Below are positions 17,545 to 24,492 of a stretch of 25,817 nt of DNA, one piece after another. Every line of letters begins with the position of its first letter. Position 1 is the first letter of the stretch. Made by a program: the position numbers and the translations under genes. Below the pieces are notes generated by a model. The model made no database searches. It worked only from the letters and a program-made list of their open reading frames with translations, and was not told the origin of the DNA. The stretch is from Gardnerella kenyensis (GTDB lineage Bacteria > Actinomycetota > Actinomycetes > Actinomycetales > Bifidobacteriaceae): positions 32,354 through 58,170 of the forward strand of contig NQOH01000010.1 in the NCBI GenBank assembly GCA_003585735.1, in the 5' to 3' direction.

Positions 17545-17581
17545 AAAAAGCCGACCCTCGAAATCGTAGGGTCGGCTTTTT
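17545..17581 (+). terminator. Strong rho-independent terminator, probably bidirectional
   Basis: AAAAAGCCGACCCT (17545-17558) pairs perfectly with AGGGTCGGCTTTTT (17568-17581) across the loop CGAAATCGT. The A-tract and T-tract make it symmetrical for both strands. It separates the zinc-ribbon genes and the repeat element from the ABC operon. A near-identical hairpin closes that operon at 21236-21273. Confidence 0.9.
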
Positions 17582-17584
17582 GTA

Positions 17585-17614
17585 TTGTGGTTATAAGTGC
17601 GCATATGCTATACT
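17585..17614 (+). promoter_or_regulatory. Candidate promoter of the ABC transporter operon
   Basis: TTGTGG (17585-17590) and TATACT (17609-17614) with an 18-base spacer lie just after the terminator and about 60 bases before the first permease start. CATACCGTATG (17617-17627), a palindrome around one central base, follows at the expected transcription start and could be an operator; GCATAY words occur three times around it. Confidence 0.45.
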
Positions 17615-17672
17615 GGCATACCGTATGTTCGCATACTATATAAAGTTATTTTTCAATGTGGAAAGGTAGTCA

Positions 17673-19043
17673 ATGACGTTTATCTCTCGTGCAATACGCT
17701 ACATTCTGAGGAAACGAGTAAAAACATTAATAGTTTTCATTGTTCTATTTCTTATTTCAACGTTATTATTCGCAATTTCTGCAGTTTCTAGCGCCGCTAA
17801 TAAAGAGGTGCGAAAAGTTGAATCGCAAGCTGAATCTAGTTTCGTACTTGCAAATAATCCGCAAGTAAATCCTGGAACTCCTAGAGGAGCTGGAACTGTA
17901 AAACCTAAAGATGTACAAGCAATCGCAAAGTTGCAGGGAGTTGCATCGTACGTAGTTCGCCAAAATGTAACAGCTGATTTGGTTAATGCCAAAGCTGCGA
18001 GAATTCCAGGCGTTCAGGATTATGATCAAAAACGCGAGCAGCAGTTTGGCAACGCAGTTAATATTGAAGGCACTAATAATTCTTCTTCTCTTAATGCGTT
18101 TAAAACAAAAGCAATAAACGTATCTAAAGGTAAGCATTTGCTCGCTAGCAATGTTCACGCATCTCTTATTCATGAAGATCTCGCTAAAGCCAATGGATTA
18201 CATGTAGGAGATACTCTTACACTTCGCGCTAACCCTTACGATGCCGACAATATTAAGCAATCAACCGCAACCGTAAAAACTCGTATTGTTGGAATTTATG
18301 CTGGAGCAAATAAGCGACAAGTTGCAACTAGGGCGGAACTTACTGCCAATACTGTGTATACAGATTTGCAAACTACGCGCGAATTGTATAAATATAAGCC
18401 AGGAAAAGAAATATATCAGGACGCAAGTTTTAGGGTAAAGCGCGGCGAGGATGCGGATAATATTATGGCGCAAGCTGCTAAATTGCCTATTGATTTGCAA
18501 AATTATCAGCTAACTCGTGACGATCAGTTCGTTGCTGGCTTATTGAGAGTCGCTAAAGGCGTTCATTCAATGATGACTATTACGACTATTGCTGTAATAT
18601 CTTTCGCTATTATTGCGCTTGGATTGGTGCTTTTGTTGTGGATGAATGAGCGACGCCATGAGATTGGTGTATTTACTGCGATTGGCAACAGCAAGCTGTC
18701 TATAGTTTGTCAGTACGTTAGCGAGGTTCTACTTATTGCAATACCTTCGCTAGTTGTTGGGTACTTTTTTGCAAAAATCATAGCTCCGTGGATGAGTGCT
18801 GCGGCTCTCGGATCCGTAAAATCTGCTGCTGCTGATGATTTGAGCACTATGGGTCAAGCTGGTGGAAATCTTGAATCAACTTTGGCAACTAGAACTTTGG
18901 AAAAACTTGTTGTGCAAGTAGACTTGCAGTGCTTTGCTGGTGTTTCTGCAATAGTATGCGCTGTAGTTGTTGCTGTAGTGGTGCTGTCTTATTTGCCAAT
19001 TATGTGCAAATCTCCTCGAGAACTGCTTGGATTGCAAAAATAA
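17673..19043 (+). CDS. ABC transporter permease, FtsX/MacB type (first)
   Basis: A 456-residue permease with one N-terminal helix (about 18-42), a large extracytoplasmic domain (about 45-295), and three C-terminal helices (near 302-324, 345-370 and 421-445). The cytoplasmic stretch NERRHEIGVFTAIGNSK after the second helix is the typical FtsX/MacB coupling segment. Such half-transporters do not move solutes across a channel but push lipoproteins, peptides or envelope enzymes using a LolD-type ATPase. GAAAGG lies eight bases before the ATG. It is the first gene of an operon with a second permease and an ATPase. The substrate is unknown; antimicrobial peptide handling or cell-wall remodelling are both common roles for this family. 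Confidence 0.87.
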   Translation: MTFISRAIRYILRKRVKTLIVFIVLFLISTLLFAISAVSSAANKEVRKVESQAESSFVLANNPQVNPGTPRGAGTVKPKDVQAIAKLQGVASYVVRQNVTADLVNAKAARIPGVQDYDQKREQQFGNAVNIEGTNNSSSLNAFKTKAINVSKGKHLLASNVHASLIHEDLAKANGLHVGDTLTLRANPYDADNIKQSTATVKTRIVGIYAGANKRQVATRAELTANTVYTDLQTTRELYKYKPGKEIYQDASFRVKRGEDADNIMAQAAKLPIDLQNYQLTRDDQFVAGLLRVAKGVHSMMTITTIAVISFAIIALGLVLLLWMNERRHEIGVFTAIGNSKLSIVCQYVSEVLLIAIPSLVVGYFFAKIIAPWMSAAALGSVKSAAADDLSTMGQAGGNLESTLATRTLEKLVVQVDLQCFAGVSAIVCAVVVAVVVLSYLPIMCKSPRELLGLQK

Positions 19044-19140
19044 AAAATTGCGTATTTTTAGCAAGTTTTAGCAATTTTTAGTAAGTTTTTGCAAATCTTA
19101 GTAAGTTTTAGCAAAGTTTATTAAGTTTATAAAGGTTTAT
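19044..19140 (+). repeat. Degenerate TTTTAGCAA/TTAGTAAG repeats between the two permease genes
   Basis: The spacer is a run of imperfect units such as TTTTTAGCAAG, TTTTAGCAA, TTTTTAGTAAG, TCTTAGTAAG and TTTTAGCAAAG at roughly 10-11 base spacing. There is no hairpin, so readthrough from the first permease is expected. Confidence 0.6.
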
Positions 19141-19151
19141 TGGGAGTGATT

Positions 19152-20498
19152 ATGAGTGTTGATCTAATCTCTTTATGCTCTAGAGCGTGGCTTGCAATAT
19201 TTCGCAAGCCTCGACGCAACGCAATAATTGTGCTGATTATGACTCTTGTTTTAAGCGCGCTAGTTTCGCAAGCTGGTATTAGTGCTTCTGTTGATAGTGC
19301 TAGGGATCGTCTTCAATCCAGTATTGGTTTAGGTTTTACTGTACGAGCAAAAACGAGCGGTGAAACTCTTCCGGAGCGAATGAATGCAAATTCTAATTCC
19401 GATACTAATTCCGTTACTAATTCCGATACTAAAGTACCTAATTCCGCAATTCCGCAAGATTTGGACGCGAATGAAGGAATTAGCTCTAGTCAAATTCGTA
19501 AATTTGCTGCGATTCCGGGCGTAAAAACTGTAGTGGGCGAGCGCGATCTTTTAGCTGTACCTGTTGGAAAGCAACTTGTGCTTCCCTTACAGGGTCCTAG
19601 ACTAGACGATGATGTTTTGGCTCATGCTGCAGGAATTACTGGCACAACGGATTCTCGATTATCTCAAGGTTTTCAAGAAGGATTGTATCGTTTAGTGCAG
19701 GGTAAGCATATTACTAATAGTTCTATTGGTGAAGCAATAGTGCATCGTGATTTTGCTAAGAAGAATAATCTTAAGATTGGCTCTACTATAACTCTTAAGC
19801 AGGGGTTTAATGTAAATGTTCGAGTTGTTGGCATTTTTGCTGGCAAATTGCAAACTAAGGGAGCACTTCCTTCGGATACTTCAGAAAATCGCATATTTAC
19901 TGACTTAAGTTCGGTTTTATTTTTAGCTGGCTCTGTTAAGCGAGGTGTTTTGCGCTGTGTTGTTGAGCGTTCTGATTTATTAGCTAATGCAATACGGCAG
20001 GCTAAAACTATTGCCGGAAAGTGGGCTGATGTAGAGCAGAATGCTTCGCAATTGTCTAGCGTAATAAACTCAGTTAATTCTGTGCAACAACTTGTGCGAA
20101 TGATTTTTGTTGCGCTAAGTTTTGTTGGTGTTTTAGTGCTTGGGCTTGTATTAGTGTTCTGGGTTAGGGCGCGTATGCACGAGATTGGCGTACTTATGTC
20201 TATTGGATTGTCGAAAGCTGTAATAGTTGGCCAGTTGCTTGTTGAAATAGTGATACTAAACATTGTGTCATTCGTTATTTCGCTGGGCTTGGGTGCTGCT
20301 TTTTCTGGCGTTATTGGTTCTGCGATTTTGCGTAGTGCAGATTCTTCATTTATTGCGGACGGTGTTACGGCATTGCCATTGGCGCAAACGCTTACTGCTT
20401 TTGTTATGGGCTTGCTTATTTCAATAGTTGCGTTGATTGTTGCAGTGCTGCCAATCTTAATAAAGAAGCCGCGGCAAATACTAAGCGCTATGAGTTAG
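19152..20498 (+). CDS. ABC transporter permease, FtsX/MacB type (second)
   Basis: A 448-residue partner of the preceding permease with the same plan: an N-terminal helix (about 18-40), an extracytoplasmic domain with an IPGVKTVVGERDLL segment, then three helices in the last 140 residues, with RARMHEIGVLMSIGLSK as coupling segment. The frame opens at a TTG at 19140, but ATG 19152 is preferred because GGGAG lies six bases upstream. Near residues 82-97 an Asn/Ser/Thr/Asp insertion is made of 12-base tandem repeats. The two permeases likely form a heterodimer with two copies of the ATPase encoded next. Confidence 0.87.
   Translation: MSVDLISLCSRAWLAIFRKPRRNAIIVLIMTLVLSALVSQAGISASVDSARDRLQSSIGLGFTVRAKTSGETLPERMNANSNSDTNSVTNSDTKVPNSAIPQDLDANEGISSSQIRKFAAIPGVKTVVGERDLLAVPVGKQLVLPLQGPRLDDDVLAHAAGITGTTDSRLSQGFQEGLYRLVQGKHITNSSIGEAIVHRDFAKKNNLKIGSTITLKQGFNVNVRVVGIFAGKLQTKGALPSDTSENRIFTDLSSVLFLAGSVKRGVLRCVVERSDLLANAIRQAKTIAGKWADVEQNASQLSSVINSVNSVQQLVRMIFVALSFVGVLVLGLVLVFWVRARMHEIGVLMSIGLSKAVIVGQLLVEIVILNIVSFVISLGLGAAFSGVIGSAILRSADSSFIADGVTALPLAQTLTAFVMGLLISIVALIVAVLPILIKKPRQILSAMS
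19395..19430 (+). repeat. 12-bp in-frame tandem repeat in the second permease
   Basis: Three units of AATTCCGATACT (the middle one AATTCCGTTACT) encode repeated N-S-D/V-T at the start of the extracytoplasmic domain. A fourth, partial AATTCCG follows at 19440. Confidence 0.85.
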
Positions 20499-20580
20499 CA
20501 AAAGCGTTATCGCATAAATGAAGCGAATCTCATAAATGAATCAAATCGTATAAATCATATTTAAATTATGTAAAAATAAG
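20499..20580 (+). repeat. Degenerate direct repeats between permease and ATPase genes
   Basis: CATAAATGAA occurs at 20513-20522 and 20531-20540 (18-base period), followed by the variant TATAAATCAT. The spacer holds no terminator, consistent with one transcript. Confidence 0.55.
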
Positions 20581-20589
20581 GAGCTTATT

Positions 20590-21231
20590 ATGTCGGCTTT
20601 ATTGCAATTAAAAAATGTGAAGTACACTTACGGACCTGCAAATATTGCGGTACTAAATGACGTGAATGCAGAGTTCGAAACTGGCAAAATGTACAGTATT
20701 ATGGGAGCTTCTGGAGCTGGAAAGTCCACTATGCTTTCGCTTTTAGCTGGATTAGATACTCCGTATAGTGGCGAAGTGCTTTTTAACGGTGAAAATATTG
20801 CGAAAACAGGATATTGTGAGCATCGCAAAAAGCATATCTCGCTTGTTTTCCAAAATTTTAATCTTATTGACTATTTGACGCCGTTAGAAAATTTGCGATT
20901 AGTAAATTCGCGCGCGGATGCTCAAGTGCTAATAGATCTTGGGTTGACTGAGGAAGAAATAAATCGCAATATTACGCAACTTTCCGGCGGTCAGCAGCAG
21001 CGTGTTGCAATTGGGCGAGCTTTAGTATCTTCTGCGCCGGTAATTTTAGCGGATGAGCCTACAGGCAGCCTTGACCCTGCAACAACTAAAGAAGTTATTG
21101 CAATATTAAAGAATCTTGCTAGCAAACACGGCAAATGTGTGATTGTTGTTACGCACGATTCGAAAGTTGCGTCTCAAGCTGACGTAAAGTACGTGCTAAA
21201 AAATAAGCAACTAACGCAAAAATCTGCTTGA
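20590..21231 (+). CDS. ABC transporter ATP-binding protein (LolD/MacB type)
   Basis: A 213-residue ATPase, complete and active-looking: Walker A GASGAGKST at 39-47 (Lys45), Q-loop in LVFQNFNLIDYLTP, ABC signature LSGGQQQR at 131-138, Walker B VILADEPTGSLD with Asp155 and Glu156, and switch His189 in VVTHD. The FQNFNLIDYLTPLENL and DEPTGSLD segments are typical of the LolD/MacB/FtsE group that powers FtsX-like permeases. AAGGAG precedes the ATG. It is the last gene of the operon; a terminator follows five bases after the stop. Confidence 0.93.
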   Translation: MSALLQLKNVKYTYGPANIAVLNDVNAEFETGKMYSIMGASGAGKSTMLSLLAGLDTPYSGEVLFNGENIAKTGYCEHRKKHISLVFQNFNLIDYLTPLENLRLVNSRADAQVLIDLGLTEEEINRNITQLSGGQQQRVAIGRALVSSAPVILADEPTGSLDPATTKEVIAILKNLASKHGKCVIVVTHDSKVASQADVKYVLKNKQLTQKSA

Positions 21232-21235
21232 TTGC

Positions 21236-21273
21236 AAAAAGCCGACCCCGCGAAATCGTAGGGCCGGCTTTTT
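21236..21273. terminator. Bidirectional terminator between the ABC operon and glnA
   Basis: AAAAAGCCGACCC pairs with GGGCCGGCTTTTT with one mismatch. The loop contains CGAAATCGTA, the same as in the terminator at 17545-17581. It lies between converging genes and has A- and T-tracts on both sides, so it can end transcription from both. Confidence 0.85.
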
Positions 21274-21311
21274 CGTTAGCTTAGCTTAACTTATTTAGCT
21301 TAGCTTACAAA

Positions 21312-22748
21312 TCAGATGTGGAAGTAAAGCTCATACTCGAGTGGCGTTGGAGCCAAGCGAGCCATATCCATTTCCTCATGCTTCAAATTCAGCCAAGTTT
21401 CAAGCAAATCGCTTGTAAACACATCGCCTTGCATAAGGAAGTCGTGATCCTCTTCCAAAGCCTGCAAAGCTTCACCAAGCGAAGACGGAACCTGCTTAAT
21501 TCCCTCATGCTCCTCTGGAGGAAGCTCATACAAATCCTTGTCAACAGGAGCAGGAGGCTCAATGTGATTCATAACGCCATCCAAGCCTGCCATAAGCTGA
21601 GCAGAGAATGCCAAGAATGGGTTGCAAGAAGGATCCGGAGCGCGGAACTCAATACGCTTAGCAGCAGGTTCCGCACCAGCAAGAGGAATACGAATAGCTG
21701 CAGAACGGTTGCGTGCAGAGTAAACCAAGTTCACAGGAGCTTCGTAGCCTGGCACCAAGCGATGGTAAGAGTTAAGCGAAGGATTAGTAAAAGCAAGCAC
21801 AGAAGAAGCGTGCTTAATCAAGCCGCCAATATACCAACGCGCAATGTCGGAAAGCTGAGCATAACCGGTTTCCGCATAGAACAGTGGCTTGCCGTCCTTC
21901 CAAAGCGACTGATGGCAGTGCATGCCAGTGCCGTTATCGCCAGCAATTGGCTTAGGCATAAAGGTTGCAGCCTTACCAGCCAAAGCAGCAGTCTCATGAA
22001 CCACATACTTGTATTTCATCAAATCGTCGCCAGCATGAACAAGCGTATTGTAACGATAGTTGATTTCCTGCTGACCTGCGCCGCCAACCTCATGGTGAGA
22101 GCGCTCAAGAATCAAACCAACTTTTTGCAAATTGTAAACCATGTCGTCGCGCAAATCCTGATTGTGATCAACAGGAGGCACAGGGAAGTAGCCGTGCTTT
22201 ACGCGATTCTTAAAACCAATATTATTGCTGCCGTCATCCTCGGTATCAATGCCGGAATTCCAAGGAGCTTCGTTAGAATCAACCTCGTAGAAGGAACGCT
22301 GCATGTCGTTTGCAAAACGAACCTTGTCGAAAATAAAGAACTCAGCTTCTGGAGCAAAGCTTGCGGTATCTGCAATACCGGTGGACTTCAAATAAGCCTC
22401 AGCCTTAATAGCAACCTGACGAGGGTCGCGAGAATAAGGCTCATCTGTTACAGGATCAACAATAGAGAAAGCAACATTCAGCGTCTTATGCTTACGGAAT
22501 GGGTCAATGTAGGCGGTATCAACATCCGGAATAAGCTTCATATCGGATTCGTTAATAGCCTGGAAGCCTTGCATTGAGGAGCCGTCGAAGGCCATACCGT
22601 CAGTGAATGCGCTGTGTAAGAATTCGTCAGCTGGCACAGTAAAGTGCTGTTGCACGCCAATTAAATCAGTAAATCGTACAGAAACGTACTCAATGCCTTC
22701 CTTTTCAATAAGGGCTGCGGCATCTTCTTTCGTTTGCAAAGTGGTCAT
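21312..22748 (-). CDS. glnA: Glutamine synthetase, type I (GSI-beta)
   Basis: A 478-residue enzyme that makes glutamine from glutamate, ammonia and ATP, the main route of ammonium assimilation. Seen in order: the N-terminal beta-grasp with VRFTDLIG and FDGSSMQGF, the metal site in PEAEFF, HEVGGAGQQE, the ATP-site loop KPIAGDNGTGMHCHQS, NRSAAIRIP, RIEFRAPD, and DLYELPPEE, whose Tyr (about residue 407) is the adenylylation site of the GSI-beta subtype. The frame allows an ATG nine bases earlier (22757). The second ATG is preferred because it gives the MTTLQTKEDAA start known from bifidobacterial GlnA, but AGGAAAGG upstream could serve either. Expected control: adenylylation, and transcription from a region with GTTAC repeats. 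Confidence 0.97.
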   Translation of the reverse strand: MTTLQTKEDAAALIEKEGIEYVSVRFTDLIGVQQHFTVPADEFLHSAFTDGMAFDGSSMQGFQAINESDMKLIPDVDTAYIDPFRKHKTLNVAFSIVDPVTDEPYSRDPRQVAIKAEAYLKSTGIADTASFAPEAEFFIFDKVRFANDMQRSFYEVDSNEAPWNSGIDTEDDGSNNIGFKNRVKHGYFPVPPVDHNQDLRDDMVYNLQKVGLILERSHHEVGGAGQQEINYRYNTLVHAGDDLMKYKYVVHETAALAGKAATFMPKPIAGDNGTGMHCHQSLWKDGKPLFYAETGYAQLSDIARWYIGGLIKHASSVLAFTNPSLNSYHRLVPGYEAPVNLVYSARNRSAAIRIPLAGAEPAAKRIEFRAPDPSCNPFLAFSAQLMAGLDGVMNHIEPPAPVDKDLYELPPEEHEGIKQVPSSLGEALQALEEDHDFLMQGDVFTSDLLETWLNLKHEEMDMARLAPTPLEYELYFHI

Positions 22749-22773
22749 GGCCACCATTCCTTTCCTAAAATCT

Positions 22774-22802
22774 CATTAACGAGTTTAGAACTTTGTAGTC
22801 AA
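22774..22802 (-). promoter_or_regulatory. Weak candidate promoter for glnA
   Basis: On the minus strand TTGACT (22797-22802) is a good -35, but the hexamer 17 bases on, TTAATG (22774-22779), is a poor -10. A poor -10 can fit a promoter that needs an activator, and GTAAC pairs lie about 30 bases further upstream. Confidence 0.25.
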
Positions 22803-22830
22803 TTTTGGATTTCAGCGACTCGACTATCTC

Positions 22831-22846
22831 GTTACGTTTGTGTTAC
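22831..22846 (-). promoter_or_regulatory. Possible GlnR-type box upstream of glnA
   Basis: Read on the minus strand this is GTAAC-n6-GTAAC. It fits the half-site pattern described for actinobacterial GlnR (GTnAC-n6-GnAAC) in both sequence and spacing, and it lies about 85-100 bases upstream of the nitrogen gene glnA. No regulator gene is in the window, and I cannot say that this organism has GlnR. Confidence 0.35.
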
Positions 22847-22922
22847 ATGATGCTGTTTTTATGTTACGTGCAGTAAATGCACGTTACGTGCCGTTACGTT
22901 TCGTGAGACTGCGCTTTGTTAC
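22831..22922 (+). repeat. Cluster of six same-orientation GTTAC words
   Basis: GTTAC (followed by G or A, then T) starts at 22831, 22842, 22863, 22883, 22893 and 22918. Spacings of 11, 21, 20 and 10 bases put the first five on nearly one face of the helix. Within it ACGTGCA (22866-22872) and TGCACGT (22878-22884) form an inverted repeat. It lies between the divergent glnA and AI-2E genes. Confidence 0.6.
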
Positions 22923-22955
22923 ATGCCGTAAATGCGGTTCATCAGTTCGCGCAAG

Positions 22956-22961
22956 TACAAT
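22956..22961 (+). promoter_or_regulatory. -10 element (TACAAT) for a leaderless start
   Basis: TACAAT ends seven bases before the ATG at 22969, so transcription would begin at or next to the start codon. No ribosome-binding site precedes that ATG. Leaderless genes of this layout are common in actinobacteria. No strong -35 is seen. Confidence 0.5.
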
Positions 22962-22968
22962 AGAAACC

Positions 22969-24492
22969 ATGACGTATCAAGAGCAAGAAATGCATGAATC
23001 TTCAATGCATGAACACAATGCGGAGAATGGAAATAAGCTAGATTTAGCCTCGCTTTTCCCTGCAAAAGGCGACGACAGGCGACCGCCTGATTGGCTTGGA
23101 CGCGCGCTTATTTATGTTGCAATTGTTGCTTTTGTGTCTATTTTCTTATGGTTTGCGTGGAGCAGTATTTCCTTCATCGTTTTCGATGTTGTGATTTCTA
23201 TTTTTATTGCGCTCGCAATGGAACCTCTTGTTGTGAGATTAATTAAGCACGGCTGGAGGAGAGGCGTCGCTTCCGGCTTTACACTAACAGCTTTACTTGT
23301 TGTTATTGGATTATTACTTGCGCTTTTTGGCAACCTGTTTGCGCAGCAGGCTGTTTCCATGGTTATGGGTTTGCCTGATTTATACCATCAATTTGCAGGT
23401 TTCGTGCTTCGCTCCACAGGCTTTAGAATGCCAAATATTGAGCAGCTTGGAATGGAAATTCTAAAGCATGTGCAAACGTCTTGGGTTGTAGATTTTGCCG
23501 GTCAAGCTTTGAATACTACTTGGGGTTTGCTTGCTGTTTTGCTTGATATGCTCACAATTCTTATGGTTACGTACTATATTTCCGCAGCCGGCCCTGCAAT
23601 GCGCAGAAGCATGTGCCGCTGGATGAATCCTCAATCTCAGCGCCGCTTCCTATTTATTTGGTCGGTTGTGCAAGAGCAGATTTCTAGCTTCCTGTTTTCG
23701 CGTATTATTTTGGCTGCTATTAATGCCGTTGGAACCGCAATATTCCTCATAATTATGAATATTCCATACTGGCTGCCACTTTCTTTATTCTGCGGAATCG
23801 TTTCGCAATTTGTGCCAACTGTTGGAACTTATCTTGGTGGAGCGTTGCCGATTTTATTCGCATGGGGTTCGAACGGTTTTGGCGCAGCGGTTGCAACATT
23901 AATTTTCATCACAATCTACCAGCAGATTGAAAATATGGTTATTTCTCCTAAAATTTCCGAAAAAACTATGGATTTGAATCCTGCTGTAGCATTTCTTTCA
24001 GTTTTGATTATGGGCGCTGTGTTTGGTGCTTTAGGAGCATTTTTGGCTTTGCCTGTTACTGCAAGTTTGCAAGCGATTTTTAAGGTTTGCACTAAACAGT
24101 ATCATTTAGTTTCCTCACCGCTTATGGGAGATCCAAAGCCTGAGCATACTTCGATTATTGTGAAGTCTGTTGACGCAATAGGACGTAACTTTATGAAGCC
24201 TGTTAGCGACAGCGTGCAGCGCGTTATGAAAGGCACAAGTTCGCGCGTCTCTATGAATGAGGATATTTTATATTGGTATAAGCAAGCGTATGTATCTGAT
24301 TCAGAAGACGCAAATAACGACAACGCAACTTCTTCTGATTCGGATCAGCTTGACGCGTTAGAAACAATGCCAATTTCGCGCGAAGTATTAGATAAAGTAA
24401 ATAAAGATATTTCTTCAAAAAATAAAGATATTTCTTCGAAAAATAAAGAAAAAAGCGTAAAAAATAACCCACGGAGCGGTTGGAAGCAATGA
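22969..24492 (+). CDS. AI-2E family transporter (PerM/TqsA type)
   Basis: A 507-residue membrane protein with about eight hydrophobic segments between residues 45 and 370. The late motif PKISEKTMDLNPAVAFLSV followed by a glycine/alanine-rich helix and ALPVTASLQAIFKV is the hallmark of the AI-2E/PerM family. The hydrophilic N terminus is acidic and methionine-rich. The last 130 residues are a charged cytoplasmic tail ending in lysine-rich repeats. The frame opens upstream at a GTG (22840), but that extension runs through the GTTAC repeats and has no conserved character; ATG 22969 directly after TACAAT is preferred. Substrates vary in this family (autoinducer-2 export, Na+/H+ exchange) and cannot be told here. 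It overlaps the glycosyltransferase start (ATGA). Confidence 0.85.
   Translation: MTYQEQEMHESSMHEHNAENGNKLDLASLFPAKGDDRRPPDWLGRALIYVAIVAFVSIFLWFAWSSISFIVFDVVISIFIALAMEPLVVRLIKHGWRRGVASGFTLTALLVVIGLLLALFGNLFAQQAVSMVMGLPDLYHQFAGFVLRSTGFRMPNIEQLGMEILKHVQTSWVVDFAGQALNTTWGLLAVLLDMLTILMVTYYISAAGPAMRRSMCRWMNPQSQRRFLFIWSVVQEQISSFLFSRIILAAINAVGTAIFLIIMNIPYWLPLSLFCGIVSQFVPTVGTYLGGALPILFAWGSNGFGAAVATLIFITIYQQIENMVISPKISEKTMDLNPAVAFLSVLIMGAVFGALGAFLALPVTASLQAIFKVCTKQYHLVSSPLMGDPKPEHTSIIVKSVDAIGRNFMKPVSDSVQRVMKGTSSRVSMNEDILYWYKQAYVSDSEDANNDNATSSDSDQLDALETMPISREVLDKVNKDISSKNKDISSKNKEKSVKNNPRSGWKQ
24400..24441 (+). repeat. 21-bp in-frame tandem repeat at the C terminus of the AI-2E protein
   Basis: Two near-identical 21-base units (one A/G difference) and the beginning of a third encode repeated N-K-D-I-S-S-K in the lysine-rich tail. 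Confidence 0.9.

Noticed and set aside
21318..22577. Long open frame (419 codons) on the plus strand opposite glnA
   Set aside because: It is fully antisense to an unmistakable glnA. Its translation is rich in Arg/Ile/Asn without domain character, and it has no ribosome-binding site; it results from codon bias of glnA.
22840..22968. N-terminal extension of the AI-2E protein from GTG 22840
   Set aside because: It would translate the GTTAC repeat cluster, has no conserved character, and the -10 TACAAT lies directly before the ATG at 22969.
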